A DNA stretch of 64,000 bases from Lycium barbarum. Taxonomy: Eukaryota > Streptophyta > Magnoliopsida > Solanales > Solanaceae. Both the position numbers and the translations under genes were made by a program. Positions 36,808 through 45,374 of the stretch are shown one piece after another. The notes beneath the pieces are model-generated. The model ran no database searches and was not told the DNA's origin. It saw only the letters and a list, made by a program, of their open reading frames with translations. Location of the stretch: contig NC_083339.1 in assembly GCF_019175385.1 (NCBI RefSeq), positions 45,723,330 through 45,787,329 of the forward strand, given 5' to 3'. Numbering within the stretch: the first letter of the stretch is position 1; every line of letters starts with the position of its first letter.

Positions 36808-38836
36808 TGTCATGACCCGACCAGGGGCCGCGACGGGTACCCGCGGCTAACCACCGAGCACCCCTCATTCTACTGCTTATCATACTTATTAAGCGCTCTT
36901 TTATCAATTTTATACTCAAAGCATAAGGAAATTCATTTTTCACTTCAAAACATAATACTTTATATGCTCAAGCCTTTTGGGTCATTGAAATAATATATAC
37001 ATATATATATATATATATACATGGTAGCAACCTCGTGAGACCATACCACCCACACTACGTATCTACGAGCCTCTACTAGAGTACTAGACATATGGACGGG
37101 ACAGGACCCCGTCGTGTCCAAAACATACATGTACATAAAAGGATAACCACAAGAACCTCCGAAACAATGGAATGCTCTCAAAACAGCTAATAGCTCCTAC
37201 GGGTCTGGATCAAGATCACCTCCCTGTCTACCTGTGGGCATGAACACAGCGTCCAAAGAAAACGGACGTCAGTACGAACATTGTACTGAGTATGAGAGGC
37301 ATAAACAATAATATCACATCAATGAAATAAAGGAAGTATCAATAAGGAACATCTGTATCCGACTGTCAAATAGAAAGGAAGTGATGCATGCTGGCTTACT
37401 CATAATCATCATCATATAATATATGCGTATATATATATATATATATATATGCTACCCGTCCATATCGGATCGGTGTAATAATTATTAGCCTGCGTCCAGG
37501 CCTCCCGCGTCCGGGGTATCATCTCATGCCGCCCACTAGTAGTGTCTGCCCATGCCATCTGGCCATGGTGTATAGCTGCCCGCCTTAGCGGTGACTGCCC
37601 GGCCAAATAGGCGCGGTGTTATATCATCATCATAATATGCTCATCATAGTACATGCGTAAAGACTCAAGGACAACTATGCTTTATCGGGGTGACATAAGG
37701 TCGTGATCCCCCGATTTCCTTATGGAGCACTAATTAACATCCTGCCTCACCTTGAAGGGAATAGTATATGAAGTGAGTGTAAGAAATAAATGACATCATT
37801 AACGCTTTAGGAACATCATATCATGAACATCTAGAACTTCTATACTTTAAATCATTACCTTGTGTAGCTATTTAGGGATATAAGCTCATATCTTTCCGGA
37901 ACTTAAGAGATTCATGGAGAAGAAAGAAAGTCATGCTATAGGATTCACTCCAATTTCTCCATAATCATGGGCATAATTCATTATTGCATTTTCTCACAAA
38001 TAATACTTATTCCATATTCTAGATGTCGTTCATAACATATTTACAATCACAACATACCAATATTCATCATCCACCCCAAACTACTACTCAACAATGACAC
38101 TATTCACACATTCATGACCCAATTTCTATGTCTTTTCACAATCCAAGTGTTTCAACTTTTAACCACTCAAACCATATAAAAGGGTCATATAACTCACCTT
38201 AGATGATGGATGAACAACACTCAAGTGGAGCTTCTCTTCTTGCACCAAAACCCTAACTCACTTTTCTTGAGTTTTCTTGGCTTAGATGAACTTTTAATGG
38301 GTTTCATACACTTGATTTCATGGATTTGGTGTAGTAAATCTTGGTTTCCCTTAGTTTCTTGTGGGTGAATGATGGAGAAGGTTTTAGAGGGTTCTTGGAT
38401 AGAGGAGAGTGGAAGATGAAATGAAATAAAACGAAGGAGGGGTCCTTATATTAATTCATGAAATCAGTCCCGATCAAGATGTACGGTGCGATCGACGGAG
38501 CGTCGATATGGCCGTCGAAGTCGTTAAATTTCCAGTGAGCAATCTGTCATTTCTTTTCATTCGACGGTGAGAAGAACGGTCCGTCGAACTGATCGACAAA
38601 GCGTCGAACTGTTCGTCGAATGGTCATCGCTCCAGCTCAATTTTACGGCACTATCGACGAAGCGTCGACTCGTCCGACGGTACAAAGAACGACCGTAGAA
38701 CCCCCCTCTCGCAGAACTGTGGTGAAGTTTCATTTAACGAGCTTTCCTCTCTTGCCTATAACTTCTTTGGAATCTTAATTAGAGTTATTAGGTATCCCTT
38801 CTTACTTGTAGGGACATCATGTTCACCTTAACTTAC
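36808..38836 (-). repeat. RE3 5' LTR, interrupted by RE4 and internally deleted
   Basis: Matches the 3' LTR but ends at 38836, where RE4 starts, and lacks about 288 bp (equivalent to 30291-30578) at 37947/37948 with TTC at the junction. The U3 repeat array of TCGACG type lies at 38470-38700. R/U5 hairpin stem CGTCC/GGACG is at 37250-37268 and hairpin 3 (GACGGG/CCCGTC) at 37095-37113. Confidence 0.88.
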
Positions 38837-39300
38837 TGTTACACCTCGAAAAATCTTCCGTTGGTACGCAATTGAATGAACTAGTGAAATACGAGTATCG
38901 GGTTAATGATGACTTAAGGGCATTTTGGGAAAGAGTTATAACGTCCCTTAGATTGCTAATGAAGTGTTAAACAAGTGTTAAGAAGGTTCCATAAGGATTG
39001 GAGATCAATGAAGTGACGAGAACAAGTTCAGTGGACTGGTGAGTTTTATGGCACATTATATGGACCGTATAATGTTTTACGGACCGTATAATGGACCGTA
39101 AAACCATCACAGCGAAGGTTGCTCACTGATGCAATTTTACGATCAATTATACGGACCGTATAAATTTTTACGGCCCGTATAATGAACCGTCAAATGGACA
39201 CAGTGAAGGGTGAAGGAAAGGCACGTTTTACGATCAATTATACAGACCGTATAACGATTATACGGACTGTATAATGGACCCCGACAGATCAGTGATGGGT

Positions 39301-39310
39301 TATTTAATAA
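39301..39310 (+). promoter_or_regulatory. RE4 TATA-like element
   Basis: TATTTAATAA lies between the palindrome array and a CT-rich stretch, typical of a plant core promoter. The equivalent site is TATTAAAAAG in H2 (16142), a TATTAAAAG-type site in RE2 (27964-27973) and TTATTTAATAAA in RE1 (6963-6974). The transcription start would fall near 39335-39365; inferred. Confidence 0.55.
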
Positions 39311-40784
39311 GGGACCAAGTTCATGAAATCATTTCCACATTTCATCCTTCTCTCTAAAACATCTCTCTACATTTATTACACAAGTTTTCAAGGATTATAA
39401 GCCATCAATAACATAAGCCAAGTGAATCAAGAGTAAGGAAACCCATTAAAGGCCATTCAAGTCAAGAAATCCAAATGGAGGAAAACTAGGGTTTTTGATC
39501 AAGTGGAGTATTATCAACTAAGGTTTGTTACTACAAATTCTAAGGTAAGATTCATGATATTTATATGTTGTTTGAGGTATTTGAGAGTTAAAATGCTTGG
39601 ACATTAGAAGAGTATAGCAAAATGGGTCATGAATGATGAATAGTGATGTTTTGAGAAATAGTTCGAATTGAATCATTATTGTTGTTGTGTTGTGACATGA
39701 ATGTGTTATAAATGACGTTAAGACCATGAAATAGACATTGTAAATGAATGGATGAAGTTGGGTGTTGTGACCATGAATATGGATAAACGAAAGTGAATTG
39801 AGAAACCTAGATAATGTGGATGATTAATGGCCATTGTTATGATATTGTGAATGTATTGTTGACGTTTGGAAGTTGAATTACGATATGGAGGAATGTCGTA
39901 TAAATAAAGGAAATATTGTCCGATTTTCTCTAGCTTTAGCCATGTGTGCTAATTGTCGATTATAATGTTAGTACAACTTTAATGAAGGTAGAAACGTGAG
40001 CATCCAAGGAGTACGTGCAAGGGTAGAATAGTTCAACGAAAAGGTATGTAAGGCTAACCCTTCTTTCATAAGGCATGGTTCTTTGGCCAAACCTCAAATC
40101 CTCTATAAGCTTATGATGTCTTCAATGACTTATATTCCGAGCTAGTAAGCTCATGATGCTTGATATGCACTACGATTGTACAAAGTTCCTCACATGACGA
40201 ATAAGCCTATAATATAGATGTAACGATAATGGTGATGATAGTATGATGATGAGAGCAAAATGATGCCAAAGATGCTTATGAGCTATTATATATGTATATG
40301 TGCCTATGAAGGGCTACAATGGAACCCCGAGCTTATAATATCGGGTAGAATATATGTATATGAATATGTATAGAGTATGTATATGATTACGTAACGCGCG
40401 CACACATCTGCAGATGGTACGGATAACCCTGAAGCCTTGGTAGGGCCAGGTAGATATAACCTTGAGCCTTGGTTGGCCAAGTATATATGAAACACCGAAC
40501 CTCTATGGTCGGGTACGCTATGTATGCCTGTATATATATATGTATATGCTATGTAAATGACATCATTAAGAGTACGAATATGTTATGTATATGAGATGTA
40601 AATGATCATGAGGGTAATTAAGTATGGATATGGATATATGTATGCGGATACGCAATAGAAACGAAAAATGTCCCTATGGAAAGCAAGTAAGTGCCATGAT
40701 GACGATATTATTGTCTCCTCTCCTATGCTACTTCACATGTTGTCTATTATGCTTCTATATCGATGTTGATCATGCTTTACATAC

Positions 40785-40825
40785 TCAGTACATTCTTCGT
40801 ACTGACGTCCTTTTGTTTGTGGACG
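40785..40825 (+). other. RE4 R/U5 double hairpin
   Basis: Stem 1: TCAGTAC (40785-40791) / GTACTGA (40799-40805), 7-nt loop. Stem 2 follows directly: CGTCC (40806-40810) / GGACG (40821-40825), 10-nt loop. Both stems recur in the other families; stem 2 is CCCCCG/CGGGGG in RE5, so pairing is kept while bases change. Confidence 0.65.
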
Positions 40826-41008
40826 CTGCGTCATGCCCGCAAGTGCACAGGGAGACAGACTTGATCCATAACAACTTTCTCAGAGATTACGTAGCAGAGC
40901 TCTATTTCATTCGGAGCCATAGCTTTTGGGTACTTATTCTTTTGTGTATATAGTTATGGGCATAGGGGGGTCCTGTCCCGCTCATGTGATATGTATACTC
41001 TTCTTAGA

Positions 41009-41331
41009 GGCTCGTAGACATGTGTATGTGGGTAGATATGTTTGGCCTTGTCGGCCTATGTTTTGTATATCATTTGTTGGTCTCGTCGGCCTTGTACATT
41101 TGATGTGGCATAGATGCCTATGATGTTATCCAAGATGATTGTCGCCCAACGGGACTAACATGATTGATGACTAGAATGCATGACTTGATTTATGAATCGC
41201 CTAGATATTATGTGAATGTGTGTTAAGGGGTGCCCGGGTGGGGTAGCACCGGGTGCTTGTCGCAGTCCCCTAATTGGGTCGTGACAAAAGTGGTATCAGA
41301 GCAGTTCAGTCCTAGGGTGTGTCTACGAGCC
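41009..41331 (+). other. RE4 U5-leader complementary arms around the primer site
   Basis: GGCTCGTAGACA (41009-41020) in U5 and TGTCTACGAGCC (41320-41331) after the primer site are perfectly complementary over 12 bases. RE5 has a different but equally complementary pair. Pairing would place the primer site (41291-41306) inside a closed domain, comparable with the U5-leader helix of retroviral RNA. Confidence 0.65.
41291..41306 (+). other. RE4 primer binding site (tRNA-iMet type)
   Basis: TGGTATCAGAGCAGTT, four bases after the 5' LTR end at 41286; its first 12 bases match the complement of the initiator tRNA-Met 3' end. Confidence 0.88.
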
Positions 41332-41356
41332 GTGTCTAGTAGAGTCTTGGTTATGG

Positions 41357-41374
41357 GTGTGTTGCGCGCCACAC
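41357..41374 (+). other. RE4 palindromic-loop hairpin (dimer-initiation-like)
   Basis: Stem GUGUG (41357-41361) / CACAC (41370-41374); loop UUGCGCGC with self-complementary GCGCGC at 41364-41369. It sits 50 nt after the primer site. The loop resembles known retroviral kissing-loop dimer signals, which also use a 6-nt palindrome. RE5 has GCCGGC in the same loop. Confidence 0.65.
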
Positions 41375-41431
41375 TTATAAATAAGAAGCTGCGGACATTT
41401 TAGGAATGAATGACCTTCTTTCTTCATAAGA

Positions 41432-41447
41432 ATCGTGCGATAGAGCT
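41432..41447 (+). other. RE4 invariant leader block
   Basis: ATCGTGCGATAGAGC is identical in RE1 to RE5, including non-coding RE5, 59-62 nt before the splice acceptor. The surroundings vary, so selection or recent common origin of the leader is implied. Function unknown. Confidence 0.65.
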
Positions 41448-42028
41448 ATGATGTAAGAAATTCTTGTTCCTTAATCGGGTGTTGTGTTTTTCAGAGAATG
41501 CCTGTAAAGAGAAAGACTACGGCAGCCCAAAAGGGCAAGACGGTAGCAGAAAAGCTGGCTGAAAGAGCACCGCCACTGGTGGTAGAGGAAAGTGAGTCCC
41601 AGAGTGCAGCTCAATCTCAGTCCTCCCAGACAGTGCCTATTACTGAGGAGCGTGAGGGAGCTTCAGCCCCAGCTCCAGCACCTCCAGCTCCTCCACCGGA
41701 TGCAGCTGGCCAAGATGTAAAAGAGGCCATACAGTTGCTTACACAGTTGGTGTTATATCCCGTATTTTGCACATTCGGATGTTTCAAGATAATCGCGATA
41801 AGTTAAGGGCAAGGCTATTATTTTCCTTCCGATTTTATTGTATTACACAAGTTGTTTATTAATGGTATGGAAATATTGAGAAAGGCTAGGGGTAAAAAGG
41901 GAAAAAATTCAAGAAGGTTCATGACAATAGCCACCATGGCCGTGTGGCTCAAGTGGGACCCACCTATGGCTTGGCCAATTAACTCAATCCATGAGTGGGG
42001 GCATGTGTCCACCTTATATTTGTGAGAG

Positions 42029-42030
<2 letters not shown>

Positions 42031-42107
<77 letters not shown>
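42031..42107. repeat. (TA)n microsatellite in RE5 5' LTR
   Basis: Nearly 40 TA units; the 3' LTR has only about 15 (49412-49442). This explains most of the length difference between the two LTRs. Confidence 0.9.
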
Positions 42108-42109
<2 letters not shown>

Positions 42110-43883
42110 TAGAGATGACCAAAGCAAGACATTAACACTAATCATCTTCCACAAATTCAAGAAACTTCAAGAAAGAGGGAGGAGCCATATTCGGCCATGG
42201 CTAGCCGAATTTGAGGCCATAGAAATTGATCAAGAAAAATAATTTTCTTCTAGTATTCCAACCAATTGGAAGGCCCTTATTAACGTGGAGTAGTTGTTGG
42301 AGCAAGCAAAGCATTCATTTGTGCAATTTACCAACCCTAGCCAAGTTGTGAAGTGAAAGGGTAAAGGTAAGATTTAATCTCATTTTCTATGTGTTAGGGA
42401 TGATTTGTAAGTGTTGTAGTATGTAGAAATGGATGAAATTCCTGAAATATGTGTGTGTTGGTTGTGGCCGAATAAGGGCTATGTTGGTAAGGTGTGATGA
42501 ATTGATTTTATTTAGTATTTTGATTGTTGTTGTTATGAATTCCATGATAAAAATGAAGGTTTGATGGCTTGAAATAAAGTTGTAATCGTTGTGGAATTGT
42601 TGAAGAAGTTGATGTGACACTAGCATGGTTTCTTATATTTGTATGAATGATGTTGTTAATGTGTGGTTGTTGGTGTAATTCATGAGCTTGGAAGCGAGGG
42701 ATGTGTTGTTGTTGTTCTTATTGAGTTTGGAAGATTGTAAGTTGGGTTGTTGTGGTTAATTGGAATGTAAATGAAATGCCGTCGAATTATGTAGAAAGGG
42801 TTGCTAATGTTAGAATTCATTTTGAATTAATTGTTGAAGTTGTTAATGTGGTTGATTGGTATTGTTGTTGATGATTTGGCCGAGTTGAATTCTCGGGGTT
42901 GGTTGAATTTATAGGGGAGATGCTGCCCAAATTTCTGTAGGTGGATTGCTTGCTTAATACCGGATTCCTAAAAACCTATAGCTAATGTTTGATATCTTTT
43001 GACATTGTTGTAGATCTTGGAAAAGCCGAGACTTAAGTTCGGATTAACCTAGGAAGCGGACAAGGTATGTAAGGCTTACCCTTTCTTTCTTTTGGCATGT
43101 CCTAGAGCCAAGTAAGGTATGACACGCATCTTGGGGTAACTCTATTCTTTAATTCCGAGCTTGTTTACGATTCTTATTCACTTCTTGACATGAGCATACT
43201 TGGTATAGTCGAGTCTATTGTATGATTGAGTAACGAGCAAAGCATGAAGAGTCCCTGTTCCTAAAAGGGTTCTATAAGGATTAATGTCCCTAACTTTCAT
43301 AGGCAGTCTCGGATTGCTCAGAAACGTTCATAGAGATTTCTGTAATGAATAACGTTCATAACTTTCTTATGCTAACTCAGATTGACTCGAAACGTGTTTA
43401 TGATCCTTCAAGTGTCGATTATTGTACTTACCTATCGAGTCTTAAAAATTTATTTATATGCATAAAGTTTCTCACTACTCTGCTCGTGCATGCCTCAATA
43501 TATCTTTCACTGAGTCCCGGGCCAAGACCCGTTCTCGTGCGTACTCCACTGCATTGTTCACCGAGTCCCTCAATAGACGGCCGGGACACGTTATATGTAT
43601 ATACATTCTGGAGTATGATGTGTTATGGCGTTATGATGTGTTATGGCATTATGATGGGTTACAGAGTTATTCCCTATTTTGGAGTATGATGTGTTATGGC
43701 GCCAACGACGGTGTGGCGACCATGTTTTGTTCACCGAGTCCCATAAGGGGCCGGATTTGACATATGACATTGACATGCATGCTTTGTGTTTTAAAAGTAA
43801 GCATTTTGGTATTCTGGATAGTGTACTTACTTTTATATTTCTTGTTCCGATTATGGCTGTGTTTACTGTACTTCATGCTTTAC

Positions 43884-43925
43884 ATACTCAGTACATATTC
43901 CGTACTGACCCCCGCTCTTCGGGGG
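43884..43925 (+). other. RE5 R/U5 double hairpin
   Basis: Stem 1 is TCAGTAC / GTACTGA around ATATTCC. Stem 2 is CCCCCG (43909-43914) / CGGGGG (43920-43925) with loop CTCTT. Stem 2 differs at several paired positions from RE4 yet is complementary. The 3' LTR copy is at 51226-51242. Confidence 0.65.
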
Positions 43926-44070
43926 CTGCGTTTCATGCCACGCAGGTGTATACAAATGAGTAGAGGACATTGCTAGGAGATGTAGCAGCGGGATTGGCGA
44001 GCTCCATTCCCTTTCGGATTGTTGCCGAGTCAGAGTATTCATGTTATGGTATCTTGATTGATGTTAGAGA

Positions 44071-44392
44071 CTTTGCAGACAGAGTCATGTGTATAGGATG
44101 TCATTCTTGTAAGCGGCTCTACAAGCCGATGTATCATTATGCTTTATGTTACAAATTCCATATGATTACAGATTTTACTTGACTTGAGAACGACGAAAAG
44201 AATGGTTTTGACAAATTTCTATTATGCATTTCATTTCGTAACTTAAGAGTCCAGTGAGGTTATGAACATAACGAGAGTTAAAGGGGTTCGCTCGACTCTG
44301 AGTATGGAGTCGGGTGCCCATCATGCCCTATCAAGATTAGGGTGTGACAAATTGGTATCAGAGCAGTTCGTCCTAGGGGTTGTCTGCAAAGT
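44071..44392 (+). other. RE5 U5-leader complementary arms
   Basis: ACTTTGCAGACA (44071-44082) and TGTCTGCAAAGT (44381-44392) are complementary over all 12 bases. RE4 uses GGCTCGTAGACA and TGTCTACGAGCC. Several positions differ between the families and each change is matched on the other arm, which is good evidence for base pairing. Confidence 0.7.
44353..44368 (+). other. RE5 primer binding site (tRNA-iMet type)
   Basis: TGGTATCAGAGCAGTT, three bases after the 5' LTR end at 44349. Confidence 0.88.
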
Positions 44393-44418
44393 CGTGTCCA
44401 GTAGAGTCCTGTTTATGG

Positions 44419-44436
44419 GTGTGAAGCCGGCCACAC
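44419..44436 (+). other. RE5 palindromic-loop hairpin with GCCGGC
   Basis: Perfect stem GUGUG/CACAC; loop AAGCCGGC with self-complementary GCCGGC (44426-44431). The stem and position match RE2 to RE4, whose loop palindrome is GCGCGC. A change of loop sequence that keeps self-complementarity points to loop-loop dimer contact. Confidence 0.65.
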
Positions 44437-45269
44437 TTATAAACAGAAGGCTGCAGGGCATCTAGGGATCATTGACGTTCTTTCTGTCTTAGATCGTGCG
44501 ATAGAGCCAAGTCATAGGAAATGAGATTCCTTATACTAACCTTTGCTTTCAGCAGAAGCACAGTATCAACGGGAGAAGGTGAGTGATGATATGGAAAGTC
44601 ACAGGGGTAAGTTTTGATATTTTCATTCTTTTACCTGAAATTGGGAGCCCTGGGTGGCTGGGACATGTCGTATACATATGTATGCCCTGTAAGGCATTGT
44701 TGGTATTTGCTGCGTGCAGATTTTGGATAGTAAGAAACATAAAGGAGACTCTGTCAGAATATTTTTTTAAAATCAGGTCGTTTAGTTAGGTGCACCTAAC
44801 AGGAAGGGGCGTGGAAAGGAAATATCGTAAATAAACAATAAGTGGGATGTGTTGTTTTAGAGGAGTTATGGACTTGGCATGGAATGAAGAATAATTGCGA
44901 GAAAGACGATTAGCAGTCCGAAGGATTTAAATGGGTTACATTCGAGGTTTAGTAGGAGCAAGGGGATTCAGGGAAAGTCGACAATGAGTTCTGCTGTAGA
45001 TTATTATATAAGAGTGGCGAGCGGAAGTCCAAAGGGGTGGATGATCGAGTATTTATAAGTAACGGCGACGAAGGTGTGTTCGCTACCATCGGGAATCTAG
45101 AAATCTAGGATGAAAGGTAGTCATACACATAGGTGAAAGGTAAATATTGAGGATTGAAAAGGTTAAAATAGTAATTGTTAAAGGAGGGAGATGTGTTACG
45201 AGAATGTTTTGGAATCTGTTAAGACTTCAACTTGTTCCAGATTATGCGGTGAAGGTCGTGCGGTGAGGT

Positions 45270-45374
45270 GGATGCGATTATATCAGCATCAATGCACCGG
45301 ATTTCATCGGAGTTTCGAGGTTAAGCGTGCTAAGGTGAAAGAAATCTTAGGATGGGTGACCCCCTGGGAAGTGT
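45270..45374 (+). pseudogene. 5S rRNA-derived sequence within RE5
   Basis: About 105 bp align without gaps to plant 5S rRNA from its first bases to the box C region, about 80% identical by eye to the consensus as I remember it. Recognisable blocks are GGATGCGAT, AATGCACCGGAT, GTTAAGCGTGCT (box A) and AGGATGGGTGACC plus CTGGGAAGT (box C). Many of the differences are C-to-T or G-to-A. The last 15 or so bases of 5S are missing. It is not a functional rRNA gene; it may be a captured pol III promoter or a relic of retrotransposed 5S RNA. Confidence 0.8.

Larger units (their letters stand above)
36605..38197 (-). promoter_or_regulatory. RE3 predicted 5' leader intron
   Basis: Donor CTAAG|GTGAGTT at 38197 and acceptor TTGTGATTTCAG|AA ending at 36605, two bases before the gag ATG. 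The alternative donor present in the 3' LTR was removed from this 5' LTR by a deletion near 37948. Prediction only. Confidence 0.5.
29128..38836 (-). mobile_element. RE3: decayed Ty3/gypsy chromovirus
   Basis: Complete 3' LTR, internal region and most of the 5' LTR; RE4 inserted in the 5' LTR at 38836/38837 and separated its last 47 or so bases. The base composition of its breaks and LTR differences make it older than RE2. It is inserted into H2; the left target bases are GGCAT, the right side is not visible. Confidence 0.9.
38837..41286 (+). repeat. RE4 5' LTR (2,450 bp)
   Basis: TGTTACACCTCG... to ...GGGTCGTGACA. It is the reference copy for the LTR layout: U3 palindrome array 39050-39285, TATA-like TATTTAATAA 39301-39310, CT-rich TCTCTCTAAAACATCTCTC downstream, donor 1 at 39545, donor 2 at 40044, minisatellite units (40425-40480), double hairpin 40785-40825, hairpin 3 40964-40982 (one mismatch), U5 arm 41009-41020. 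Confidence 0.93.
39545..41494 (+). promoter_or_regulatory. RE4 predicted 5' leader intron
   Basis: Donor CTAAG|GTAAGATT (GT at 39545), alternative donor AAAAG|GTATGTAAGG (GT at 40044), acceptor TTGTGTTTTTCAG|AG (AG at 41493-41494) four bases from the gag ATG at 41498. Removal would delete 1,950 nt that include most of R/U5, the primer site and all leader hairpins. A branch-like CTTAAT lies at about 41469-41475. The same donor and acceptor positions recur in all five elements. Prediction without transcript evidence. Confidence 0.6.
41751..44349 (+). repeat. RE5 5' LTR (2,599 bp)
   Basis: TGTTATATCCCG... to ...AGGGTGTGACA. No U3 palindrome array is evident. It has a long (TA)n tract (42031-42107), donor AAAG|GTAAGATT (42367), AAG|GTATGTAAGGC (43065), a short repeat of GTGTTATGG units (43615-43645), the R/U5 double hairpin with stem CCCCCG/CGGGGG (43909-43925) and U5 arm ACTTTGCAGACA (44071-44082). 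Confidence 0.93.
42367..44552 (+). promoter_or_regulatory. RE5 predicted 5' leader intron
   Basis: Donor AAAG|GTAAGATT at 42367, second donor AAG|GTATGTAAGG at 43065, and acceptor with branch-like CTAAC, pyrimidine tract and CTTTGCTTTCAG ending at 44552. The splice signals persist although no gag ATG follows, which suggests that leader RNA processing matters independently of gag. A further donor-like GAGAAG|GTGAGT follows at 44579. Prediction. Confidence 0.5.

Noticed and set aside
40044..40076. The CTAAC and pyrimidine run after the second donor read as a conserved splice acceptor
   Set aside because: The AG expected after the tract is present in RE4 and H2 but absent in RE2 and RE5, so acceptor use is not supported across families.
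45270..45374. Functional 5S rRNA gene
   Set aside because: About one in five bases differs, the 3' end is missing and no T-run terminator follows. It is a derived sequence, not a gene.
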